Shown: piece by piece, positions 8,226-16,449 of the stretch
Layout of the letters: each line of letters begins with the position of its first letter
Numbering within the stretch: position 1 is the first letter of the stretch
From: Chloroflexi bacterium TSY
GTDB lineage: Bacteria; Chloroflexota; Anaerolineae; Caldilineales; Caldilineaceae
Direction: 5' to 3'
Assembly: GCA_019217005.1 (NCBI GenBank)
Contig: JAHBNG010000114.1
Coordinates: forward strand, 1 to 50,137
Length of the DNA stretch: 50,137 bases
Program-made: the position numbers and the translations under genes
Notes under the pieces: generated by a model
What the model saw: only the letters and a program-made list of their open reading frames with translations
What the model was told of the DNA's origin: nothing
The model's database searches: none

Positions 8226-9520
8226 GGCCAATCCAAAAAATAAAATATACGCGAGAAGGTGTTAAACTAGCTCTCCAAAAGGAGCAAAAATGACAATCTC
8301 GCCAGAAATGGTTGAAGTCTTGAAAGAGACGAAGGCCATGTTAAGTGGATACGAAAGAAGGCACTTCATGGCCCAAACGGTCAAAACGATATGCGAAGGG
8401 AGTCCGACGAAAGCAGAACGAGAGTTGGGCTGGAATCGGGCGACGATAGCCAAAGCCCTGGAAGAACTAGAAGGCGGCTTCTGTTATGTCGACCAAAGCC
8501 ACCGACGTGGTCGCAAAAAAGCCGAAGACCATATCCCCACTTTACTGGCCGATATGGTTGAAATCGCCGATCAATTCAGCCAGACCGATCCCACCTTTCG
8601 ACCCCCCCAATTGTACACTCGACTAACCGCCGCCGAAATGCGTACCCAGCTCATCGAGCAGAAAGGATACACAGATGAGGAATTGCCTGGCGAAGAGGCC
8701 ATCCGCTTGAAGCTCAATGAGTTAGGCTATGGCTCAAACCGGGTCAAAAAAGTCAACCAGTGAAAAGATCCCAGAGACCGATGCGATCTTTGATAGAATT
8801 CATCAGATCAATCAAGAAGCGGATGCAGACGAGACGGTTCTGCGCCTCTTGGGATGCCAAAGCGACGATTTTACTTGACCGTTTCTCGAGAGAAGGGATA
8901 AGTCGAATGGTTGTCAAAGCGCTCGATCATGACTTTCAAGATAAGAAGACCGAGAAAGTCACTCCTTTTGGCATTTACCTCCCTTCAACCAAGGAACTCT
9001 TTCTTTACTTGACTCAGTCGAAAGTGACGAGTGACTGTATTGTCGACTGCCTGATTGATTTTGGGAAAGCGTACGTGAACACTTTCCTCACGTCAAGACC
9101 CTCGTGATCAATCAGGACAATGGTCCCGAAAATCATACCCGTCGGACTCAGTTTATGTATCGTCTCACTCAGTTTGTTGAGCACTATCGTCTCTCTATTC
9201 AGCTCGCCTGCTACCCTCCTTATCACAGTAAATACAACCCCATCGAACGGGTTTGGGGCCATCTTGAAAACACTGGAACGGTTCTCTTCTCGATTCTCTT
9301 GAGACCGTTCTCAATTTTGCCCGTTCTTTTCGCTTTAACCAACTACAACCCTTCGTTCACCTGAATTCCACTCTTTATGAGACCGGCGTCAAACTCACTC
9401 AGAAAGAGATGGACCGTTTGGAACAACGCTTCCAACGTTTACCTGGTTTAGAAAAATGGTTTGTCCTTATTCCCCCTCTCCATTCTCTCGTTCGCGTATA
9501 ATTATTTTTTTGGTTTAGCC
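8226..9520 (+). mobile_element. ISAzo13-like element, copy 2, complete (inside HU gene)
   Basis: The element is 1295 bp and runs from GGCCAATCC to GGTTTAGCC, with long imperfect terminal repeats that include ATATACGCG/CGCGTATAA. It is flanked by TTA on both sides (8223-8225 and 9521-9523), a 3-bp target duplication shared with copy 3. It is almost identical to copy 3. The 16-bp length difference is explained by a 12-bp tandem duplication in copy 3 and four one-base homopolymer shortenings in copy 2. Confidence 0.92.
8290..9501 (+). pseudogene. ISAzo13-family transposase, multiple frameshifts (copy 2)
   Basis: The frame starts at ATG 8290 after AAAAGGAG. It breaks at an A-run near 8747 (six A instead of seven), again at an A-run near 8764 (four instead of five), and at the CTCT stretch near 8848 (two bases short compared with copy 1). 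Further breaks are at a T-run near 9063 and an A-run near 9268. Translating through these gives the full DDE catalytic set: SWDAKA, INQDNGPENHTR and NPIERVWGHLE. Four of the five lesions are single-base losses in homopolymers, which is also the signature of long-read or pyrosequencing error. As written, no active transposase can be made. Confidence 0.85.
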
Positions 9521-9851
9521 TTACAGGAGGGTGATCAGGTTACCCTGATCGGATTTGGCACTTGGTCGGTCAAAGAACGAGCCGCACGGACTGGGCGCAA
9601 CCCGCAAACTGGTGATCCGATTCAAATTCCGGCGGCAAAAATTCCATCCTTTAAGGCTGGTAAGGCCTTAAAAGATGCTGTGAACTGAACACGATGTCAA
9701 TGCGTGTCCAGCTTCATCTAGTGAACAATTCTAATGCAACTGAGCGGAAGCACTCGTAGGAACAAACGACAAAAACGAACAACGATTCGCTTCTGCATAA
9801 AGAGCGAAAAGACGATCACTGGCAAAGAATAGGGGACCACCAACGAAGTCA

Positions 9852-10080
9852 TCATGCCCCACTGAAGCCGTAATGGGTTTTGAACTCAGCAATGGCTAGG
9901 GGAGCTGTTTTGGCCGATGTAGATGTAAGCAACAGCGAGAACAAGAATTCGTTCCATGAAGACAAAAAGGCAAAGATGGCGGTAACGGCGATGCCACTCA
10001 CGGCGACCGACATGCCAACGCGCCAGAGTGCCATGACGGTGTAGATCAACGTGCGCTACGTACGGCTCAGAAATTCTCAT
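9852..10080 (-). pseudogene. Sugar ABC transporter permease, C-terminal remnant
   Basis: The minus-strand frame ends MSVAVSGIAVTAIFAFLSSW, then NEFLFSLLLTSTSAKTAPLA and FKTHYGFSGA, then TGA. This is the C-terminal part of a MalG-type carbohydrate ABC permease, with the typical FSWNEFLFALLLT and KTAPLAI blocks. The upstream two-thirds of the gene, including the EAA loop, is missing. Together with the solute-binding remnant just upstream on the same strand, it marks a decayed sugar-uptake operon. An imperfect hairpin lies at about 9744-9797 between this remnant and the HU gene. Confidence 0.75.
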
Positions 10081-10171
10081 CGTGTAGTAGTCAAACCCCG
10101 ATAGATGATAGTGGAGGGTAGATAGTTGAGCATCATCTCCTCTCTACTATCAACCATCAACTATTCATACC

Positions 10172-10690
10172 TCATCGCTTCAAGCTTCTCTCGCCCCACG
10201 CTAACGCATCTGCTGTTGACGTTTCGCAGGAAAGCGCATCCTGCACCATTGGCACGACGACCTCGTCACTGATCTGTTGACAGTCTTCAATCAGTGGGCG
10301 ACCGAACGTTTGTGGTGCGTTCAATGTTTCAATCAGCGGATCAAAATGCCCATACCCTTCCTGCCCAGCAAATGCGCCATGGTGCATTGATTCCCATTTC
10401 ATTGTAATGATACATAGACTCAGTAGATCCAAATTTGGCGTTTTTGGCTATTTTCAGTCGAGATTGCAGGGATTTTGGAGTCATTTATTCAGATTTCGGT
10501 TACAGAAAACAACCTATTTCATATCTGAAAATCACCCAAATCTAACGCAAAAACTAGATATCGACCGGCAAATTTGTATTTATGTCAACTGTTTAGCCAG
10601 AATTCTCTCTCAAAACCTGAAATTTGGATCTACTGAGACTGGACAAACTCCATGGCTGCCTCTTTGTTCTCGAACGTTTGCGGCATGCTG
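10172..10690 (-). pseudogene. Extracellular solute-binding protein, C-terminal remnant split by MITE
   Basis: On the minus strand, MPQTFENKEAAMEFV lies upstream of the 215-bp MITE. Downstream of it, in a different frame, the C-terminal end reads FAGQEGYGHFDPLIETLNAP, then QTFGRPLIEDCQQISDEVVV, and finishes ADALAWGERSLKR before TGA. These blocks resemble the C-terminus of family-1 sugar-binding lipoproteins of ABC importers. Even after removing the MITE one frameshift remains near 10390, and the N-terminal majority is absent, so decay preceded or accompanied the insertion. Confidence 0.65.
10421..10635. repeat. 215-bp MITE, copy A (CAGTAGATCC ends, AGACT duplication)
   Basis: The inverted ends are CAGTAGATCCAAATTT and AAATTTGGATCTACTG, flanked by the direct repeat AGACT (10416-10420 and 10636-10640). 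It is identical in length to copy B at 42579-42793, which is in the opposite orientation, with only two base differences noticed by eye. No ORF of note is inside. It lies in the solute-binding protein remnant. Confidence 0.93.
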
Positions 10691-10742
10691 TTATGATTTG
10701 GCCGTGATGGGTATTGATTGCTTTCAGCATTTTATTTGCCCC

Positions 10743-10771
10743 TTGACAAATCAGAAATATAGCTTTACAAT
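10743..10771 (+). promoter_or_regulatory. Sigma-70-type promoter of the PadR gene
   Basis: TTGACA (10743-10748) and TACAAT (10766-10771) are separated by exactly 17 bases, a near-consensus housekeeping promoter. Downstream, between about 10779 and 10818, the AT-rich leader holds GATATA-type repeats and a dyad ATAACCGTTAT (10808-10818). This is a plausible operator for autoregulation by the PadR protein encoded next. Confidence 0.7.
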
Positions 10772-10863
10772 ATATCAGCATCAGATATATCATTATTCGA
10801 TATAACAATAACCGTTATATTATCAGCCGCATATGAGTTATGAAGATAGTATCGGACAAGTAA

Positions 10864-11235
10864 ATGGACAACCAAAACGACCCGCCAGAATCACTCTTAC
10901 CCCTCAAACGTGCTGTCTTCCATATTATGTTGGCCTTGGCAGATGGCGAGCGACATGGATACGGCATCATGCAGGAAGTTCTGGCGTTAACGAACGGAAA
11001 ATTGCGCCTTGGGCCGGGCACGCTCTACGGCTCAATCAAGCGTATGTTGGAAGATGGATTGATCGAAGAGTCAGACAAGCGCCCCGATCCGGAGATGGAT
11101 GATGAGAGGAGGCGTTATTATCGCCTGACTGACTTTGGTCATCGTGTCGCCGCAGCGGAGGCCCAACGTCTATCACAGTTAGTCGATGCTGCACGCGCTC
11201 GACGGCTGTTGGAGAATCCGGGAGCAGTGACGTAA
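10864..11235 (+). CDS. PadR-family transcriptional regulator
   Basis: The product has 123 residues and the PadR winged-helix layout: FHIMLALADGERHGYGIMQE (helix 1-2), LGPGTLYGSIKRMLEDGLIE (recognition helix) and the wing DERRRYYRLTDFGHRVAAAE. A short C-terminal helix follows. PadR regulators usually repress neighbouring efflux or permease genes and themselves. The export genes downstream on the same strand fit that role, as do the strong promoter and palindromic leader. The ribosome site is weak (GGACAAG); another ATG at 10833 lies in a different frame and is not used. Confidence 0.9.
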   Translation: MDNQNDPPESLLPLKRAVFHIMLALADGERHGYGIMQEVLALTNGKLRLGPGTLYGSIKRMLEDGLIEESDKRPDPEMDDERRRYYRLTDFGHRVAAAEAQRLSQLVDAARARRLLENPGAVT

Positions 11236-11355
11236 CGAAATCTCTTTATTGCCGGTATTGTATTTCCCCACGAACCGAAAAGAATACGGAGAGAGCTGGG
11301 ACAATCCGTATTTATCTCCTTCCCCAATCCGCTGTCGTACTACGAGGAACGCAAA

Positions 11356-12096
11356 ATGGTTATTCTGAACAGAGATCGATTGTTGACGGTTCTTAGTCAA
11401 AGTTATCAATTGATGCTTGGCGCATATCCTTTAACCTTTCGTGAGCAATATAGTCAGGAAATGGCTCTGTATTTTCGGGATAGTTGTCGCGATATCTACG
11501 AACGTCAAGGGGTCCGTGGACTCTTGTGGCTTATGTTCCATACGCTGGGTGATTTGATTGTTTCTGCCTGCCGCGAGCGCTATCGTCATTGGCGCTGTCT
11601 GACGGGAGGTGAAAGGGAAAGCTATATCATGAATAATCAGTTTGCAGCAGAGCATCCGTTTGGTGAGCGAGTAACACAGGTTTTGGAAGAAGAGCCAGCG
11701 TATTATCCACTTCTGGTCAGTATGCAGCCATCGCGCATGGTTGCTGAGGTTGCCGAGAGTATTGCTCTAGATGGGGATCCGACCGATCCACAGACGGCGC
11801 TTCTACTCTTTCAAGAATTGGCGCAAGAAAATCCTGATGGCCCGGTGGCGGATTGGTTGGCAACCTTGTGTGATGCAGCGCGACGGATTTATAGCTCCGA
11901 ACGACCAAATCGTTCCATGGAGATCACCGAGCGCTATCTATACCAACTTTATGCAAACCCGAAATTATTCGAGCTGATTGCTGCTGAAGAAGTAGGCTAT
12001 CGCTTGCTCAATATCGTTGAGTGCCTGGCGTTGGAAGGTACGGTGGATGAAGTCGACGAAATGATGGAACTGATGCAGAAGCTGGCAGCAAAGTAG
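11356..12096 (+). CDS. Conserved-type protein of unknown function with a permease-prefix-like N-terminus
   Basis: I do not recognise the whole protein (246 residues). The N-terminal segment LMLGAYPLTFREQYSQEMAL and DSCRDIYERQGVRGLLWLMF resembles the short prefix domain often found on PadR-associated ABC permeases and as stand-alone proteins. The rest is acidic and alpha-helical, with possible repeat-like helices (MVAEVAESIALDGDPTDPQ, then LLNIVECLALEGTVDEVDEM). There is no signal peptide and no clear membrane span except a weak hydrophobic stretch near residue 60. Its position directly after padR suggests a partner of the export module. Confidence 0.6.
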   Translation: MVILNRDRLLTVLSQSYQLMLGAYPLTFREQYSQEMALYFRDSCRDIYERQGVRGLLWLMFHTLGDLIVSACRERYRHWRCLTGGERESYIMNNQFAAEHPFGERVTQVLEEEPAYYPLLVSMQPSRMVAEVAESIALDGDPTDPQTALLLFQELAQENPDGPVADWLATLCDAARRIYSSERPNRSMEITERYLYQLYANPKLFELIAAEEVGYRLLNIVECLALEGTVDEVDEMMELMQKLAAK

Positions 12097-12127
12097 GATG
12101 ACTCAATGAGCAATGAAGGCACGCACT

Positions 12128-12913
12128 ATGAACTCAAATCAAACACTTATTGCGCTTCCCGATACTGAATTGCGAGTGATTCATTCAACACATATCGGTG
12201 AGGATTATCACCTTTTTATTCATCTTCCGCGTGCGTACGGTCAAACACAAGATCGGTTTCCGGTGCTCTACTTACTGGATGGTGACCAATTTTTTGCGAT
12301 GGTCACAGACATCGTCAAGCTATTGCGCCATCGGAAGGGACTTGCGGAATTTATCGTCGTTGGAATTGGTTATGGAACCGATGTGTCAGAACATTTTAAT
12401 CAGCGTATGCGAGATCTGCTTCCGTCCAACGTTGAAGAACTTCCTTCATCTGGTGGTGCGGAAGAGTTTCTGAAATTGATCACAGATGAAGTCATCCCAT
12501 TTGTCGAGTTTACCTACCGAATTGATCGAGAGAAACAAACGATTATGGGGGCATCTGCTGGAGGGTTGTTTGCGCTGTATACACTTTTCCAGGCCCCAAA
12601 TATCTTCCACAACTATATTGTCAGCAGTCCGCCCCTTGACTACGACGACCGAATTCTCTTTCAGCATGAAGAAACGTTCGCCGCAAATCATGACGAACTG
12701 ATAGCAAAACTTTTTCTCTCTGTTGGTGGTGTGGAAGATGCGGAGAGCATGGTTAGTCCCCTTCACGAATTTCACGACCTGATTGCATCACGAAACTATG
12801 CAGGCTTAGAAACAACGGTTGTAGTCATTGACGACGAAAATCATTTCTCGGTTCAACCTGCTGCCTTTGTCAAAGGATTAAAGACAATTTTCGGAGGCAA
12901 CGGGTCAGATTGA
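12128..12913 (+). CDS. Esterase of the putative-esterase (IroE/esterase D-like) family
   Basis: The product is about 261 residues from ATG 12128 (AAGG eight bases upstream; an ATG at 12113 is also in frame). The alpha/beta hydrolase blocks are clear: FPVLYLLDGDQFF, FIVVGIGYGTD, and the nucleophile elbow MGASAGG (Ser143). The catalytic His is His239 in DENHFSV. There is no signal peptide, so it is cytoplasmic. Family members cleave esters such as S-formylglutathione or enterobactin-type siderophores. Location between a PadR regulator and an exporter suggests processing of an exported or imported compound, but the substrate is unknown. The stop overlaps the TTG start of the ABC ATPase. Confidence 0.82.
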   Translation: MNSNQTLIALPDTELRVIHSTHIGEDYHLFIHLPRAYGQTQDRFPVLYLLDGDQFFAMVTDIVKLLRHRKGLAEFIVVGIGYGTDVSEHFNQRMRDLLPSNVEELPSSGGAEEFLKLITDEVIPFVEFTYRIDREKQTIMGASAGGLFALYTLFQAPNIFHNYIVSSPPLDYDDRILFQHEETFAANHDELIAKLFLSVGGVEDAESMVSPLHEFHDLIASRNYAGLETTVVVIDDENHFSVQPAAFVKGLKTIFGGNGSD

Positions 12914-13884
12914 TTAACCAGCCGAATATGAGCAATGCAATCAACCTCCATAACTTGACCAAAACCTACTCCCGACGACGAAGTGAGCCAGTTTGTGCTG
13001 TCTCGACGCTCAATCTAAGTATTCCTTCTGGTCAAGTGATCGGTTTCTTGGGCCCAAATGGTGCGGGGAAGACTACCACTATCAAAATGATGTGTGGCTT
13101 GGTGGAGCCGACAGCAGGCAGCATTACGCTCAACGGTTTTGATGTGAGCAAACAACGGGGCCACGCCATGCAGCAAATCGGGGCAGTATTGGAAGGAACG
13201 CGCAATGTCTACTGGCGCTTGACGGCCTGGCAGAATTTGATCTATTTCGGTCGGCTCAAGGGCTTTTGGGGGAGACAGCTCAGGCGACGAGCAGAGAAAC
13301 TCTTGCGTGAGTTGGATCTGTGGGAACGACGCTCTGATCCGGTGCGAGACTTCTCGCGTGGGATGCAGCAGAAGGTGGCAATTGCTTGTGCGCTGATTGC
13401 CGATCCACCCATTGTGTTGCTGGACGAACCGACTCTGGGATTGGATGTTCATGCTTCTCGGGTGGTGCGTGAGTGGGTAGAGCAGCTTGCGAGTGAACGG
13501 GGCAAGACGATTGTCCTGACGACTCACCAGCTCCACATGGCCCAGGAACTTTGTGACCGCGTGGTGATCATTCATCATGGACAAGTGATTGCTGATCAGC
13601 CAACCGGTGAACTGCTCGACCTCTTTCGTCAAGAGCGGTATGAGATCTGCATTGAAGCCGAAGCCGACGACCTATCCCGATTACAAACTGAACCTCAATT
13701 TCAGAACCTATCTTTTGTACAAGAAAATGGATATGTCACGCTTAGTTGCCCAATCACCCACCAAAATACGTTGCATCAAATGCTCGACGTGATTCGTCGT
13801 CAGAATTTGACTTTGCTCTCATTACAGCGTGCAGAGCCCAAATTAGAAGAGGTCTTTGTGCAGCTGACAAAAGGAAGTCAATGA
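12910..13884 (+). CDS. ABC-2-type exporter, ATP-binding protein
   Basis: The product has 324 residues. Walker A GPNGAGKT is at residues 48-55. The signature is degenerate (FSRGMQQK for LSGGQ), Walker B is IVLLDEPTLGLD, and the switch His is in TTHQLHMAQ. A C-terminal extension of about 90 residues follows, as in daunorubicin-type exporters. The TTG at 12910 overlaps the esterase stop and GGAGG lies 12 bases upstream; ATG 12928 is the alternative. The stop overlaps the permease ATG by four bases. It energises export through the permease(s) at 13881 and perhaps 16450. Confidence 0.92.
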   Translation: MINQPNMSNAINLHNLTKTYSRRRSEPVCAVSTLNLSIPSGQVIGFLGPNGAGKTTTIKMMCGLVEPTAGSITLNGFDVSKQRGHAMQQIGAVLEGTRNVYWRLTAWQNLIYFGRLKGFWGRQLRRRAEKLLRELDLWERRSDPVRDFSRGMQQKVAIACALIADPPIVLLDEPTLGLDVHASRVVREWVEQLASERGKTIVLTTHQLHMAQELCDRVVIIHHGQVIADQPTGELLDLFRQERYEICIEAEADDLSRLQTEPQFQNLSFVQENGYVTLSCPITHQNTLHQMLDVIRRQNLTLLSLQRAEPKLEEVFVQLTKGSQ

Positions 13885-14666
13885 CCTGGTTATTGATCCT
13901 ACTCAACGAGATCTATAAGGATCTTTTACTGAAGTGGAATTACAAGCTGGGGCAAATTGGCGTCCTCTTCTTTTATGCATTTCTCTATGTGGCACACAGC
14001 TTTTTGGTGGGGGATGGCCGTTTTGCAGCAGGGGCAACAGCTGGGTCATTTATTGGGTATACGGTCTGGTATTATTTTCGCCAGATCAACGTCAGCATGA
14101 CTGCCACATTGCGCAACGAAGCCCAAACTGGCACGCTTGAACAGCGCTACATGAGCCCGGCTCCATCCGGTCTTGTGCAGCTTGGACGTACAATGTCCAC
14201 GCTCGTGCTGATTACCATCTTTGCTCTCATTATTACATTTCCGCTGCTGTTTCTCTTGCGCATCGACATCCCGTTCCGCCTCGGTGCGCTGCCGGTCTTT
14301 GGTTTAACTCTAGTTGGACTCTATGGTTTCGGCTTCCTCATGGGTGGAGCAACGCTGCTATTCAAACGAATTGGGAATCTGCTCTTTCTGTTTCAGATCA
14401 TGATCCTCTATGCCAACGGGACATTTGTGCCGTTGGATCAATTACCCCGGTGGTTGGCAACACTCTCTTGGTCGCTTCCCACAACGCAAGGCATTGCGCT
14501 TTTACGGAATGTGCTGGTGGAGGATCATTCCATTGGAAGTACCTTTGTTGACGGAAGTCTCTTTTGGCTGACCTTGAACTCCCTGGTCTATTTTGTGATT
14601 GGCTGGTTTCTCTTCGCTTGGTGCGAGAAGAGCGCAAAACGGCGCGGGACATTGGGGCATTACTAA
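13881..14666 (+). CDS. ABC-2-type exporter permease
   Basis: The start ATG overlaps the ATPase stop (ATGA), giving a protein of 261 residues. It begins WLLILLNEIYKDLLLKWNYK and has six predicted membrane segments. It also has the ABC-2 family block QTGTLEQRYMSPAPSGLVQL before the third segment, and LPTTQGIALLRNVLVED near the end. It is a paralogue of the gene at 16450-17326, sharing the same blocks and the same GHY ending. The two together may form a heterodimeric channel with the ATPase. Confidence 0.9.
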   Translation: MTWLLILLNEIYKDLLLKWNYKLGQIGVLFFYAFLYVAHSFLVGDGRFAAGATAGSFIGYTVWYYFRQINVSMTATLRNEAQTGTLEQRYMSPAPSGLVQLGRTMSTLVLITIFALIITFPLLFLLRIDIPFRLGALPVFGLTLVGLYGFGFLMGGATLLFKRIGNLLFLFQIMILYANGTFVPLDQLPRWLATLSWSLPTTQGIALLRNVLVEDHSIGSTFVDGSLFWLTLNSLVYFVIGWFLFAWCEKSAKRRGTLGHY

Positions 14667-14668
14667 TA

Positions 14669-15961
14669 ATGAACCTAACCGATAGCGCTCCCGTTCAACT
14701 CAACTCTCAATCCTTGCGTCCCTTTTTCACCATTTGGACCGGGCAAATCGCCTCTTGGATGGGCAGCGAGGTGATACAGTTTGCCCTCATCTGGTGGCTG
14801 ACCAGTACGACTGGCTCGGCGACGGTATTGGCCATCTCTACGACCTTTGCCATCCTTCCACGCATTGTTGTCGGGCCATTCATCGGTGTATTCGTCGACC
14901 GCTGGAGTCGACGTATGGTCATGATTGTCGCAGATGCAGTTGTTGCCGCAGCGACAATTTGTCTGGCAGTGCTCTTTTGGATGGAGATCGCACAGATCTG
15001 GCACATCTATACATTGATGGCTGTACGAGCCCTTGGAGGTCTCTTTCACCAGACGGCAATGACGGCGTCGGTTTCGCTATTGGTCCCAGAAGAACATCTG
15101 GCACGCATTGGGGGACTATACCAGACCGTAGCCGGGATCATGGCGATCGTCGCGCCGCCGTTGGGGGCCTTGCTCGTCACCATCTTGCCCATGCAGAGTG
15201 TTCTAGCCATTGACGTAGGCACATTCGCATTGGCGATCGCACCTTTGCTCTTCATCCCAATTCCGCAGCCAGCGATAGAAACGTCGGATCAGGAAAGAGA
15301 GGGTTCTACAAGTTTTGTGGGGTCCGTGTTGGACGATTTGCGTATCGGTCTACGTTTCACCTGGGAGTGGAAGGCTCTACGGATCCTAACGGTTGTGATC
15401 ATGATATTCAATTTGTTGGCATTTCCGATGATGACGCTGGTCCCGATTCTGATCACGGTACATTTTGGGGGGAGTGCATCCGAGTTTGGCTGGTTTCAGT
15501 CTGCCCTGGGAATCGGTGCAATCACTGGTGGGTTTATTCTCAGCACGTGGGGAGGGTTTCGGCGTCGCATTGTCACCATGACTTTGGCGCTTGTTCTGAT
15601 TGGGGTTGGGAACTCAGTCGTTGGGCTGACACCTGAGAACATATTGATTGTTGCCGCAATGGGCTGGTTCTTTGTGGGAGCGATGTCATCTATCTTCAAC
15701 GGGGCCTCTTTGGCCATCTTACAAGCAACGGTCCCGCCGGAGATGCAGGGGCGAGTCTTCTCCATCAATTGGAGCTTTGTCACCGCGATGGCGCCCATTG
15801 GACTAGCACTTGCTGGCCCAATCGCAGATACGTTCAGTGCATCGCTCTGGTTTTTGAGTGCAGGGCTCAGTCAAGTGGCAATTGGTGTGTGGGCGTTTCT
15901 TATTCCTGCGTTGATGCAGATTGAGGATCAGGATTCGATTGCTAATAGTCACATTATTTAA
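14669..15961 (+). CDS. MFS efflux transporter
   Basis: The product has 430 residues and 12 predicted membrane segments and starts two bases after the permease stop. Characteristic blocks are FFTIWTGQIASWMGSEVIQF at the N-terminus, the loop motif GVFVDRWSRRMVMIVAD after the second membrane segment, and RALGGLFHQTAMTASVSLLV. VPPEMQGRVFSINWSF lies in the C-half. This is the layout of the macrolide-efflux-like (DHA3) branch. Substrate is unknown. The final codons and stop lie inside a palindromic repeat (15945-16040), so the native C-terminus may have been slightly altered. Confidence 0.9.
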   Translation: MNLTDSAPVQLNSQSLRPFFTIWTGQIASWMGSEVIQFALIWWLTSTTGSATVLAISTTFAILPRIVVGPFIGVFVDRWSRRMVMIVADAVVAAATICLAVLFWMEIAQIWHIYTLMAVRALGGLFHQTAMTASVSLLVPEEHLARIGGLYQTVAGIMAIVAPPLGALLVTILPMQSVLAIDVGTFALAIAPLLFIPIPQPAIETSDQEREGSTSFVGSVLDDLRIGLRFTWEWKALRILTVVIMIFNLLAFPMMTLVPILITVHFGGSASEFGWFQSALGIGAITGGFILSTWGGFRRRIVTMTLALVLIGVGNSVVGLTPENILIVAAMGWFFVGAMSSIFNGASLAILQATVPPEMQGRVFSINWSFVTAMAPIGLALAGPIADTFSASLWFLSAGLSQVAIGVWAFLIPALMQIEDQDSIANSHII

Positions 15962-16040
15962 ACTTCGAACTTTCTCCCGCAATTCTGCCAGAGTAAAACA
16001 TGCTGCGAATATACGGAGTTTAAGTGACTTCTCTATAAGT
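15945..16040. repeat. 96-bp palindromic element, left member of an inverted pair
   Basis: The sequence AGTCACATTATTTA...ACTTCG...TTTCTCCCGCAATTCTGCC is matched, in reverse complement, by 17323-17417 over its whole length. Each element also has its own inverted ends (ACTTCG-ACTTTC against CGAA-TACGGAGT). The MFS stop codon TAA is inside it. Confidence 0.8.
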
Positions 16041-16172
16041 CAACTCCAGAAAGTCTTTAGAAATAGGGCACGGCTTGACACAGATACACACGGATCAAAT
16101 CCTGAAAATCCAATCAATCCGTGTCCAACCACTTTCTCGGCTTTACTTAAAGTGAAGTCAGTTTGAAAACGC
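16041..16172. repeat. Fragment of a dispersed ACACGGAT...ATCCGTGT palindrome
   Basis: ACACGGAT near 16089 faces ATCCGTGT near 16117, with GAAAATCC between. The same words occur in the palindrome at 27534-27604. No gene is visible in this stretch. Confidence 0.45.
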
Positions 16173-16247
16173 GAGTTGTGAATCTTCCCGGAAGGGGTCA
16201 CAACTCGCCCCGTCTACCCCGCAATGTCTGACCCCTTCCGGGAAGAT
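16173..16247. repeat. Palindromic repeat with CTTCCCGGAAG arms, copy 1
   Basis: Perfect 19-bp arms are at 16182-16200 (ATCTTCCCGGAAGGGGTCA) and 16229-16247. A second, mutually exclusive pairing exists between GAGTTGTG (16173-16180) and CACAACTC (16199-16206). A related copy, broken in its right arm, is at 38329-38384 beside the IS110 element. Confidence 0.75.
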
Positions 16248-16383
16248 GGGCCAGAGAAAACTATCGTTCTCTATCAGATTTCACTGTAGACGCCGGATAA
16301 AATCTGGCGAGTATCATTAAACCGGGCCGGTAGTAAGGCTTTTCCAACAATTAAAATCCCCAATTTGATATGGAAAAGCTCAA

Positions 16384-16437
16384 GCCATTCCAAAGAAATC
16401 GACTTGGCAAATTCGAGATTTATTTCTCTGGAATGGC
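16384..16437. repeat. 54-bp hairpin upstream of the second permease
   Basis: GCCATTCCAAAGAAAT at the left faces ATTTCTCTGGAATGGC at the right. It ends 12 bases before the ATG at 16450. It could mask or delimit the leader of the permease transcript, or be another small repeat. Confidence 0.5.
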
Positions 16438-16449
16438 CTAACTCATCAC

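Larger units (their letters stand above)
8118..9688 (+). pseudogene. HU-family DNA-binding protein, split by ISAzo13-like insertion
   Basis: The first 36 codons (TTG start at 8118 with AAAGGGG upstream) read [20 protein letters not shown] and onward to SVTLAL. The remainder, at 9524-9688, reads [20 protein letters not shown], then [20 protein letters not shown] and [14 protein letters not shown]. Removing the 1295-bp element plus one TTA copy joins them in frame to a 90-residue protein, the standard HU length, with the family FGTW and RNPQTG blocks intact. HU proteins bend and package DNA as dimers. The insertion lies between the second helix and the beta-sheet DNA-binding arms, so neither fragment should be functional. 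Other HU genes elsewhere in the genome would be expected. Confidence 0.95.

Noticed and set aside
13015..13632. 205-codon minus-strand frame in the ABC ATPase gene
   Set aside because: It is antisense to Walker A, signature and Walker B motifs, hence a shadow.
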